The notes under the pieces were generated by a model. It ran no database searches, was not told where the DNA came from, and saw only the letters and a program-made list of their open reading frames with translations. Both the position numbers and the translations under genes were made by a program. DNA of 64,000 nt from Branchiostoma floridae (lineage: Eukaryota; Chordata; Leptocardii; Amphioxiformes; Branchiostomatidae), in assembly GCF_000003815.2 (NCBI RefSeq), contig NC_049982.1, forward strand, positions 27,857,954 through 27,921,953, given 5' to 3'. Shown piece by piece: positions 54,790 through 64,000 of the stretch; position 1 is the first letter of the stretch; every line of letters begins with the position of its first letter.

Positions 54790-57700
54790 GTAATGTAATC
54801 ACACATCCAACGTCTTCAGACTAAATCAAGCATATTACAGCAGATTTTACCGTTAGAAATATTGCCAACGGTGACAGTTAAGGATCTTGCTCTTTAATAC
54901 GTTTCGCGTTGTCCTTTATAATACTTAGTACATGCGTAAGCGCTAATATTATTACATAACAAACCGATGGTCTTACACTTGAAGGCGTTTAAAATTTATA
55001 TCCTAATAGATAGAATTAATTTTCTCTTAGAATCCTATCGTTTCTAATGTTTGAAAGCCCTATTCATGTACATAGCGTTAAATGATAACATGTTTTTACA
55101 TCCTCGTGTTTTCCTAGGACCACGTGTGTTCGTCATCCACGCAGGAGAAGACAAGGACTCATTTGTCCGCCCACTTGTCATCAACCTCCTACAACAGGGT
55201 TTAGCCGAGACAGACATTTTCTTTGATTACAGTTCCATCAAACCTGGTGACAACATCAGGGAGAGGATACTTTCAGCGCTATCAAGTCAAACTTTAGAAC
55301 TTGCTGTCGTTGTTGTCAGTTCATCATTACTTAACAAGCACTACTGGCCTAAATTTGAGTATGAAACATGTCTGCGAAAAAGGAAACGAATATTCCCCAT
55401 TTGGTTTGATGCAAACAATGACAACTTTAAGGCATTCAGTGAACAAGTCGGAGAGTACTCTCCCACATTGAAACAGCTCGTTGCGAGACGTGTGCAGAGA
55501 GACAATGTTCCTGCTGAGCTGCCAGGCATCGCTGCTGAGATCATACAGCAGCTCTCTCCTTTGGAAAGTGGCGTTTCGGACCCTGCAGGTTGGAAACAAT
55601 TGTATCATGTGTAACACAGCTATTTTATCACTTGCATGAAAAATAGAGTCGTTTGTGGTGTTGGTACGGCAGCAATTTTTCCCTTTTTTTGTATATGCCA
55701 TGGTCTTGTTTTTATAGGTGGCAGATACCTTTTAGTGTGGAGGAAAAGTAGCATAAATTTGAGTCCCCTAGCATCTAGCCCTGAAACTGTTTAAATATGT
55801 TTAAATATTTCAAGGATAACTGAACGAAGTATCGAAAATTCGGCATTTTTACTATAATAGTGAAACAACGAATTTTCTTGTTAATGGGCATTAAGGCATC
55901 CTAAGTGAGATGTACATACTAAGATGCAAATCATGAACATTTTTTGCATAGTCAATGAGGAACAGCTGTAATTCTAGTGCATTAGTAGAAAATGTAAAGC
56001 ATAAAATTTATGGCAAGAGGAACAATGACAGAGAGCAAATAAGGGTCTACCTTGCAGAATTAATGCAAAAGTGGCATAATTCTTTTTTGTCAAATAATAG
56101 CAATTACGTAGTTAACGAAGTTAGCTAAAGGTGTACACCTTTATGCGTAGATTATATGCGTTATTAATGAAACAAGACAAAAAAACTATAAATCTACAAA
56201 GGCTCTAAATTTTTCATATATGTATGAAGTCTGATAACTCTTTCTATTTTTGAAAGGTTCGCATGTGCCCATCGACCTACAAGGACCAGAGATGACAGAG
56301 TTGTATGTTAAAGCCTGTCGCGAGGGGTCGCTACCAGTACACAACACACGTGCCCAGGTGGTGGGTCAGTACAGGTCAGGGAAAACCTGCTTCATCAACA
56401 GGCTGATGGGAGAACCGGTCAGGCTGGACGAACCAATCACGGATGGGATCAATATCACACCTGATGTTCAAACCAAGGCATGGAAGCAGTCACGAGGTGA
56501 GGAAATAAAAAGGCGATGAAGACAATGTACTCTTTGCTGAAGTTTTAGTGTTGGGTATATTTTCTTTTGTTTTTAATTCTCATTCTCTTTCCAGTGGAGA
56601 TTGATGAGTTCGGCGCTGGAATGGCAGGGCTGCTGCTACAGTCGCGACAGGAAACTGAGACCTCGGCAGGTGATACAGAATCTCCATCAGGTAAATCTCT
56701 ATAAATTATGTACTGTACATGAGTGTGTGGTGTCCGTGTGGTAGTGGTAACGGTTGGAATAGATGTGCTGCTGCACATGGAAGATTGATGCACTTGCACA
56801 TGGAAGATTGAAGCTGATGTCATCCATATAATCAAGTCAAGTGTGGCCTTACCGATACGTTGATCAGGAACATCTAACTTAGATTGTGATGCAAGAACTT
56901 TGATGTGAATTACGAGGCTATTCACAGAACACATCTGACTTCCGTCATTAATCCGTATAATTTGTGTCATGGCAGAGGACGAGAGTTACGAGTCCGTTGT
57001 AACGACAAGTAGTTTGATGCCGCGAGAGGAGAAGTCCACAGAGTCACCTGCGACGACTTCATCAGATGATACTACACATCGTCTCGGCGAAAGCGAAAAG
57101 CTACAAGATACAGCAGAGGCGTCATTTCGACCGTCAGCAATTCCCAGCAGTGTCTCGGAGACCTTGAAGAGAATGCGGGATGCAGGCTTTTCGGAGGAAG
57201 ACCTTGGGACTGCGGAATACCCACGTTTGTCTTTCTGGGATTTCGGCGGCCAGGCGACTTACTATGGGACCCACCACTGCTTCATCACACACCTAGGAAT
57301 CTACATCCTCGTCATGTCTCTGCTGCAGAAACTGTCAGACCCTGTACCAAAACAGGACCACAAGGCTTCCGTGGACAACCTGAAAACAGGAGGGGGTACG
57401 TACTAGAAGAGGATACTACTTTATAGATACATGTCACACGCGTACATCTTACTAAATTAAAACGCGTATGCATCCTTGTATTGTATTTCATGGCATTATA
57501 TTGGATTGCATTATTGTACTGAATGGCATATGTCGTATTGTTGCATTCAATGGTGTCTTTTTGTTCAGATTACTTGGACCACTGGCTCAACTCAATTCGC
57601 TCTCACACTCAGCATCAAAACACAAGAAAGCCTCCAGCCATCCTCGTCCTCACGCACAAAGACATGGTCTCTCAGGTGAGGTTATCACCTTCGTGAAAAA

Positions 57701-60432
57701 TGGAGTTAGTATTGTATGTCTCTATCTCTCTGCGTGTGCTTGTCTCTGTTTGTATGTGTCTTTGCGTGTGTTTGCATTACGGATTTTTGCTGTCACTATA
57801 ACTGTACAGTGTCTAGAAGGATATTATTTTATTTGTTAGGTTTTAAAAAGACGATGGTCAAGGTCGATTTTGGACCTGCCAGTGGGTGATCTTGAAAATG
57901 CAGCAAAACTACGCTGTTTTTGTCTTTGACATGCTGTAGTCTTTTTTTTGTGGCAAATGTCAGAAATAAGAAGTGCAAGTTTGGGCCTCCAAGAAGATTT
58001 TCTGAGCTACAGGGGCGTTTGGTTTAAATCATACAGAGAGGATAACTGAACAGAGGATCCACTAATTTCCATGACATGTATTTGAGAAACCATTGCCTTT
58101 ACATGATGTATTTTGGAGTACATCTAGACGGTTTGAACAACCGAAAAGGAATCAATTCGACCATATATTGAACTTAGCCTGTTACATACTGGTATCCTGG
58201 AAACAAGTTGTTTGTTACAATTAGTGTAGTAATTACAGCAATTTTATCGGTGTTCTACAGAAAGACATTGAGGACTACAAAGAAGAGATATGGAACCACA
58301 TCAAGGGAAAGGCGGCAGGAAAGCTGGTCATGCCAGAAATATTCGCAGTGGACAACACAACTGATGACTCAGAAATTAACAACATTCGTGAGTACATCCG
58401 AGAGGTGGTGAAAACCCTGCCCCACATGGGCGAGGAAATCCCCATATCGTGGCTTCATCTCAAGTCTAAACTGAAGAAACAGCTACAGGAGGGAGGTCCG
58501 TTTTGCGACTTCCAACAAGTTGCGAAACTGGCCCGTGATCCCAACATCAACATCACAGACGAGCACACACTCGCCATGGTTCTTACATTCCTCCACGATC
58601 GAGGTGACATCATCTTCTTAGACGAACCCAGTCTTCGCGATGATGTCACCCTGCGGCCACAGGTGATGATTGACGTCTTCAAGACCATCATCACAGTTCC
58701 CGAGTATCAGCAACACAGGCAGACGGACCCAGAAGTAAGGAAGATGTGGGAGAGGCTGGAAAAGGAAGGAGTCCTCAGCGACAAGTTGCTGACAAGGATC
58801 TGGGAAGAGAAGGATCAGCAACTGGAAAGGCCATTTCTGGTCCAGCGCAAGACTTTCCTGAAGAACCTGATGGAGAAGTACTATCTGCTCTGCAACGCCA
58901 CCTTCGTCGGTGATGGTGATGGTGATGACGAATCTCAACAGGAAGAGATGTATTTCGTACCCGCACTTCTCAACTGCGAGAGAAACAACGAGATGCTGTA
59001 TCCCAGCGAAACGAATCGTTTCCCACAGGCACTCTACTTCGTGTTCAGCGAGAAGTTTCTTCCCAGTGGCATGTTCAGCCGACTACAAGCTTTGTGCGTT
59101 CGCAGGTTTGGACTTGCAAAGTCTTGCGTCTATGCGGGTTGCGCACGCTTCCCTACCGACAACAACAAGCAATCGTTCGTCGTCTCAAAGGTGAACCACT
59201 ACCTGAAGGTGGAGCTTCTGTCGTCTTCTGACGCCTTCACAGAAGGTCTGAGCGTCAGGAAGTTTCTCAGCAGCGCCCTGTTTGAGATCAAAGAGAAATG
59301 GATCCCCTGTATCCAGTACAAGCTGTGTTGCTGTAAACAACATGACGACAGAAAAGAACCAGACTTCCTGGCATTGGCCACAGATGACGGGGCACTGGAA
59401 CAGGATTCAGGGTACGATCACTGAATGCTATCATTTATGAAGAATGACAAAGACATTGAATTTATTGCTCGAAATGTATGTCATGAAATAGGATGATGTC
59501 TATTCTGTATAGTACAAGCAGAATTTCATTGGAGAGCATTCAGTTTAAAGCGAATCAGTTTCATCTACAAGTCCATATGTGGACCAGCGGCAAATATGAC
59601 ATAATCAGCTGTTCAATTTATACATTATTTGGCAAAGTTATGAGATTTTGGAACTTTTGTTTACCATTAACTTGGCGAGCGACTACAACCGAAACTTGAA
59701 TTGAAATCAACTTATACTAACTGACTGTATGTACCTTTTTCTTACCAGAATACCATCTGCATTTCGTGACGTTTGGATGACTGGTAGCTCACAACCTGAT
59801 CGAACAGGTAACTCAACCTATTTGAGTACATAGCGTACGACTTTTTTTATATAGGAACTAGATTTAGGTTTTCTGTTAGTAACAAATAAAGCTCATATTT
59901 TACATGATAAGAGTAAGCAGATTCTACAATGTTTCTATCTTCTTCATTTGAATCTTAATTGGTCAATCGGTGCAAATTAGCATATAGGCACGCATAATGA
60001 TTTGCTCAACCAAGGTCTATCATTCTTAAGCGCTGTTTTTATTCGCTATCTATAATAGACCATGCCAACATTTGTTTATTTATCTTCTGTGTGTCCATAA
60101 TACGGCACTATGCTGTTACCTTGCATTTCCTTCCTCAATTCATATTCATATGAGAAATTTAAATGTACCAGAAAACTCAGGAGGAGACGGCCCAGTGATA
60201 CTGTTGCCTACGGGAGACCCTAGCAGCATGCGAACGATCGGCCCCGTCTTGGACACTATGGAGCTGGGGACAGGACTGTCGCTGGACCAGTGTGACCGCA
60301 CTCGGAACCAGCTGACGCCAAAACAGCGGGTCCAGGTGCTGGTGCGGCTAGTAGAAAACCGCTACCTGTTGGGAGCCGCCGTGGAGATGTGCTGTCCAGA
60401 GTTTATGGATTGCTTCTTGAGGGAAGAACGAG
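54501..60432 (+). CDS. CARD-TIR-Roc-COR multidomain protein (nine exons seen, 3' end beyond window)
   Basis: Join of 54501-54789, 55118-55588, 56257-56496, 56595-56690, 56976-57395, 57569-57675, 58261-59411, 59749-59807 and 60172-60432. All junctions agree in phase (mostly 1), giving at least 1031 residues. CARD (about 2-92) opens with HVELLRKNR and has LLDILPTRGPKAF. TIR (about 98-250) has VFVIHAGEDKDSF, the BB-loop-like DYSSIKPGDNI, and WPKFE with E177 at the W+4 position. Roc has P-loop GQYRSGKT (290-297), DFGGQ (454-458) and THKD (534-537), with a Ser/Thr/Glu-rich insert of more than 100 residues between the first two. COR follows (about 560-910). Roc-COR proteins are GTP-dependent dimerising switches; CARD and TIR link to innate immunity or cell death. 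The combination was not recognised as a named gene. Confidence 0.88.
55118..55588 (+). CDS. Exon 2: TIR domain
   Basis: Acceptor tgttttcctag|GACCAC and donor CCTGCAG|gttgga, phase 1 at both ends. Encodes residues 97-253, a complete TIR domain on one exon. Box-1-like VFVIHAGEDKDSFV, BB loop SSIKPGDNI, and SSSLLNKHYWPKFEYETCL containing the W-x-x-x-E spacing used by the catalytic glutamate of SARM1 and plant TIRs. Confidence 0.9.
55589..56256 (+). other. Intron 2 of the CARD-TIR-ROCO gene
   Basis: GT-AG, 668 bases, AT-rich, no repeat recognised. Confidence 0.8.
56257..56496 (+). CDS. Exon 3: start of Roc GTPase, P-loop
   Basis: Acceptor tttttgaaag|GTTCGC and donor CACGAG|gtgagg, phase 1 at both ends. 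Contains AQVVGQYRSGKTCFINRLMG, a full Walker A motif of Roc type. The exon ends soon after a TDGINITP segment typical of the Roc switch-I region. Confidence 0.88.
56595..56690 (+). CDS. Exon 4: Roc linker
   Basis: Acceptor tctctttccag|TGGAG and donor CATCAG|gtaaat. 96 bases, phase 1 at both ends, 32 codons (VEIDEFGAGMAGLLLQSRQ followed by an acidic Ser/Thr segment). Too short for long-frame detection; supported by splice sites and phase. Confidence 0.75.
56976..57395 (+). CDS. Exon 5: acidic insert and Roc switch II
   Basis: Acceptor tgtcatggcag|AGGACG (weak pyrimidine tract) and donor GGGGG|gtacgt placed so that phase 1 is kept. The first ~55 codons are a Ser/Thr/Glu-rich low-complexity insert. 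LSFWDFGGQATYYGTHHCFI then carries the DFGGQ switch-II motif diagnostic of Roc. Confidence 0.85.
57569..57675 (+). CDS. Exon 6: Roc base-recognition motif
   Basis: Acceptor ctttttgttcag|ATTACT and donor CTCTCAG|gtgagg; enters in phase 1 and leaves in phase 0. Encodes DYLDHWLNSIRSH, then PPAILVLTHKDMVSQ. THKD is the G4 (N/T-K-x-D) motif. Confidence 0.85.
57676..58260 (+). other. Intron 6 of the CARD-TIR-ROCO gene
   Basis: GT-AG, 585 bases. The frames extending from exon 6 across its donor are read-through of the intron. Confidence 0.8.
58261..59411 (+). CDS. Exon 7: end of Roc and COR domain
   Basis: Acceptor atcggtgttctacag ends at 58260, phase 0. Long open exon: LPHMGEEIPISWLHLKSKLK marks the COR start, and TLAMVLTFLHDRGDIIFL is the COR winged-helix-like segment. 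A further half includes YFVPALLNCERNN and KFLPSGMFSRLQALC. A donor TCAGG|gtacga after 59411 allows splicing onward in phase 2. If it is not used, translation ends at TGA 59422-59424 after DSGYDH. Confidence 0.9.
59749..59807 (+). CDS. Exon 8: short linker after COR
   Basis: Acceptor ccttttcttaccag|AATACC and donor CGAACAG|gtaact. 59 bases, entering in phase 2 and leaving in phase 1 (IPSAFRDVWMTGSSQPDRT). Supported by good splice sites and frame only. Confidence 0.6.
60172..60432 (+). CDS. Exon 9: C-terminal extension
   Basis: Acceptor aatgtaccag|AAAACTC and donor GAACGAG|gtatgt, phase 1 at both ends. Encodes GPVILLPTGDPSSMRTIGPV and a helical-looking part, TPKQRVQVLVRLVENRYLLG ... CPEFMDCFLREERG. 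The domain is not recognised. Since the donor is good, more exons are expected beyond the satellite. Confidence 0.65.
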
Positions 60433-60444
60433 GTATGTTGTCTT

Positions 60445-60585
60445 TGATACTTGACTTACTTGACTTATATCGGGTGCTGCTCCTCCCCTGCCACCCGAAC
60501 CACTGTAGCAGCCAGAAGTCTCTGTCATCCATCGCCTTCCCCAGGTTGTCTGCCTGTAGACCAGTATCCCGTCTGACGATCGGAC
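60445..60585 (-). mobile_element. LINE 3' end fragment, minus strand
   Basis: On the minus strand a frame reads LQADNLGKAMDDRDFWLLQW, similar to the terminal D-x-R-x-x-W-R helix of non-LTR polyproteins. A GTCAAGTAAGTCAAGT tail follows, of the same (TCAAG)-rich kind as the insertion at 47274-47586. It directly follows the exon 9 donor. Confidence 0.6.
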
Positions 60586-63500
60586 TTCCAAAATTCAAAC
60601 AAAATGTGCGTTACTTTCAACACTTAACTTTTCTACATACGAATCAAGGGTCACCCGGGGGGTAACCGCTAACCGCTAAGCGAACCATTCGGTAACCGCA
60701 AAAAAAGCGACCCCTTACGATCGGACTTCCGAAATTTCAAACAAAATGTGCGTTACTTTCAACACTTAAATATCATAGTAATACACTTGGGGAATAGATA
60801 GAAAGTGATTTGATTACCCAAAATTACTTTGTAACTTTTCTACATACAAATAAAGGCTCACCCGCGGGGTAATAGCTAACCGCCAAGCGAACCTTTAGGT
60901 AACCGCAAGAAAGCGACCCCTAACGATCGGACTTCCGAAATTTCAAACAAAATGTGCGTTACTTTCATTACTTAAATATCACAGTAATACAATTGGGGAA
61001 TAGATAGAAAGTGATTTGAGTACCCAAATTACTTTGTAATTTTTCTACATAAGAATGAAGGCTCACCCGCGGGGTAACCGCTAACCGCTAAAAAAACCCT
61101 TCGGTAACCGCAAAAAAGCGACCCCTTACGATCGGACTTCCGAAATTTCAAACAAAATGTGCGTTACTTTCAACACTTAAATATCATAGTAATACACTTG
61201 GGGAATAGATAGAAAGTGATTTGAGTACGCAAAATTACTTTGTAACTTTTCTACATACGAATGAAGGCTCACCCGGGGGGTAACCGCTAACCGCTAAGCG
61301 AACCCTTCGGTAAACGCATAAAAGCGACCCCTTAAGATCGGACTTCCGAAATTCAAACAAAATGTGCATTACTTTCAACACTTAAATATCATAGAAATAC
61401 AGTTGGGGAATAGATAGAAAGTGATTTGAGTACCCAAAATTACTTTGTGACTTTTCTACATTGGATTGAAGGCCCACCCGAGGGGTAACCGCTAACCGCT
61501 AAGCGAACCCTTCGGTAACCGCAAAAAAGCGACCCCTTACGATCGGACTTCCGAAATTTCAAACAAAATGTGCGTTACTTTCATTCCTTAAATATCACAG
61601 TAATACACTTGGGGAAAAGATAGAAAGTGATCTGAGTACGCAAAATTACTTTGTAACTTTTCTAAATACGAATGAAGGCTCACCCGCGGGGTAACCGCTA
61701 ACCGCCAAGCGAACCCTACGGTAACCGCAAAAAAGCGACCCCTTAAGATCGGACTTCCGAAATTTCAAACAAAATGTGCGTTACTTTCATTACTTAAATA
61801 TCATAGTAATACACTTGGGGAATAGATAGAAAGTGATTTGAGTACCCAAAATTACTTTGTAACTTTTCTACATACGAATGAAGGCTCACCAAGGGGGTAA
61901 CCGCTAACCGCTAAAAAACCCTTCGGTAACCGCAAAAAGGCGACCCCTTACGACCGGACTTCCGAAATTTCAAACAAAATGTGCGTTACTTTCAACACTT
62001 AGATATCATAGTAATACACTTGGGGAATAGATAGAAAGTGATTTGAGTACCCAAAATTACTTTGTAACTTTTCTACATACGAATAAAGGCTCACCGGGGG
62101 GTAACCGCTAACCGCTAAAAAACCCTTCGGTAACCGCAAAAAGGTGACCCCTTACGATCGGACTTCCGAAATTTCAAACAAAATGTGCTTTACTTTCAAC
62201 ACTTATATATCATAGTTATACACTTGGGGAATAGATAGAAAGTGATCTGAGTACGCAAAATTATTTTGTAACTTTTCTTCTTACGAATGAAGGCTCACCC
62301 GGGTGGTAACCGCTAACCGCTAAGCGAACCCTACGGTAACCGCTAAAAAGCGACCGGTCGACCCTTTACGATCGGACTTCCAAAATTTCAAACAAAATGT
62401 GCGTTACTTTCAACACTTAAATATCATAGTAATACACTTGGGGAATAGATAGAAAGTGATTTGAGTACCCAAAATTACTTTGTAACTTTTATACATACGA
62501 ATGAAGGCTCACCCGCGGGGTAACCGCTAACCGCCAAGCGAATCCTTCGGTAACCACAAAAAAGCGACCCCTTACGATCGGACTTCCAAAATTTCAAACA
62601 AAATGTGCGTTACTTTCAACACTTAAATATCATAGTGATACACTTGGGGAATAGATAGAAAGTGATTTTATTACCCCAAATTACTTTGTAACTTTTCTAC
62701 ATACAAATGAAGGCTTACCCGCGGGGTAATAGCTAACCGCCAAGCGAACCTTTAGGTAACCGCAAAAAGGCGACCCCTAACGATCGGACTTCCGAAATTT
62801 CAAACAAAATGTGCGTTTCTTTCACACTTAAATATCATAGTTAATACACTTGGGGAATAGATAGAAAGTGATTTGAGTACCCAAAATTACTTTGTAACTT
62901 TTCTACATACGAATTAAGGCTCTCCCGCGGGGTAACCGCTAACCGCTAAAAACCCTTCGGTAACCGCAAAAAGGCGACCCCTTACGATCGGACTTCCGAA
63001 ATTTGAAACAAAATGTGCGTTACTTTCAACACCTCAATATCATAGTAATACACTTGGGGAATAGATAGAAAGTGATCTGAGTACGCAAAATTACTTTGTA
63101 ACTTTTCTACTTACGAATGAAGGCTCACCCGGGGGGTAACCGCTAACCGCTAAAAAACCCTTCGGTAACCACAAAAATGCGACCCCTTACGATCGGACTT
63201 AGGAAATTTCAAATAAAATGTGCGTAACTTTCATTGCTTAAATATCGTAGTAATAAACTTGGGGAATAGATAGAAAGTGATCTGAGTACGCAAAATTTCT
63301 TTGTAACTTTTCTACATACGAATGAAGGCTCACCCGGGGGTAACCGCTAACCGCTAAAAAACCCTTCGGTAACAGCAAAAAAGCGACCCCTTACGATCGG
63401 ACTTCCGAAATTTCAGACAAAATGTGCGTTACTTTCAACACTTAGATATCATAGTAATACACTTGGGGGATAGATAGAAAGTGATTTGAGTACCCAAAAT

Positions 63501-64000
63501 TACTTTGNNNNNNNNNNNNNNNNNNNNNNNNNNNNNNNNNNNNNNNNNNNNNNNNNNNNNNNNNNNNNNNNNNNNNNNNNNNNNNNNNNNNNNNNNNNNN
63601 NNNNNNNNNNNNNNNNNNNNNNNNNNNNNNNNNNNNNNNNNNNNNNNNNNNNNNNNNNNNNNNNNNNNNNNNNNNNNNNNNNNNNNNNNNNNNNNNNNNN
63701 NNNNNNNNNNNNNNNNNNNNNNNNNNNNNNNNNNNNNNNNNNNNNNNNNNNNNNNNNNNNNNNNNNNNNNNNNNNNNNNNNNNNNNNNNNNNNNNNNNNN
63801 NNNNNNNNNNNNNNNNNNNNNNNNNNNNNNNNNNNNNNNNNNNNNNNNNNNNNNNNNNNNNNNNNNNNNNNNNNNNNNNNNNNNNNNNNNNNNNNNNNNN
63901 NNNNNNNNNNNNNNNNNNNNNNNNNNNNNNNNNNNNNNNNNNNNNNNNNNNNNNNNNNNNNNNNNNNNNNNNNNNNNNNNCCCTTCGGTAACCGCAAAAA
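60575..64000. repeat. 206-bp satellite array
   Basis: About fourteen visible copies plus whatever fills the gap. Each unit contains GGGTAACCGCTAACCGCTAA, GCGACCCCTTACGATCGGAC, TTCAAACAAAATGTGCGTTA, TACACTTGGGGAATAGATAG and CCAAAATTACTTTGTAACTT. The GATCGGACTTCC landmark recurs about every 206 bases from 60718 on. The first unit (60579) is shortened to about 139 bp. Copies differ by a few percent and fall into variants such as TTGAGTACCC versus CTGAGTACGC. The last 20 bases after the gap are again satellite. Confidence 0.97.
63508..63980. other. Assembly gap (473 N) within the satellite
   Basis: Run of N flanked by satellite on both sides. The size may be an estimate; 473 is about 2.3 repeat units. 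Confidence 0.99.

Noticed and set aside
58455-59199. Several frames opposite or overlapping exon 7
   Set aside because: Shadows of the COR-domain exon; only the 58330-59424 frame shows family motifs.
60575-64000. CRISPR-like array
   Set aside because: The whole 206-bp unit repeats with no unique spacers, and the genome is eukaryotic. The 22-, 57-, 74- and 125-bp arrays were rejected for the same reason.

Overview
The window looks like an animal nuclear genome, most likely a deuterostome invertebrate and plausibly amphioxus (Branchiostoma). Three genes are split by clean GT-AG introns. A class-A GPCR and a CARD/TIR/ROCO immune-type gene are present, and the space between genes is packed with non-autonomous DNA transposons, LINE and SINE fragments and tandem repeats. 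The species is an inference from gene content and repeat style; nothing in the window names it. Two runs of N (36566-36665 and 63508-63980) are assembly gaps.

Layout. (1) 1-2850, + strand: a 74-bp minisatellite, then the last two exons of a leucine-rich-repeat protein whose 5' part lies outside the window. (2) 2851-9934: no gene seen; TIR elements, a tandem duplication and a 57-bp repeat. (3) 9935-23542, - strand: a complete four-exon, 403-residue rhodopsin-class peptide receptor whose 10.9-kb first intron is a store of mobile elements. A possible far-upstream promoter and leader exon lies at 26719-26880. (4) 23543-39556: no convincing protein-coding gene; LINE remnants, a mariner deletion derivative, several MITE families and SINE-like pieces. 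(5) 39722-40540, - strand: a secreted, cysteine-free protein made of 55-residue repeats separated by dibasic sites, perhaps a peptide precursor. (6) 40541-54468: repeats, including a LINE insertion with a 12-bp target-site duplication. (7) 54469-60432 and beyond, + strand: at least nine exons encoding CARD, TIR, Roc GTPase and COR domains in that order, followed by a C-terminal extension that runs toward the right edge. (8) 60575-64000: a 206-bp satellite array with an assembly gap, apparently inside an intron of that gene.

The CARD-TIR-Roc-COR gene is the most notable item. One chain carries a death-fold recruitment domain, a TIR domain with a glutamate at the position that is catalytic in NAD-cleaving TIRs, and a ROCO GTPase module with its P-loop, switch-II and base-recognition motifs intact. 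This suggests a GTP-regulated innate-immune or cell-death switch. All exon joins were made by eye from splice sites and reading phase and have not been tested against RNA data. The genes share no evident operon-like or pathway relationship.
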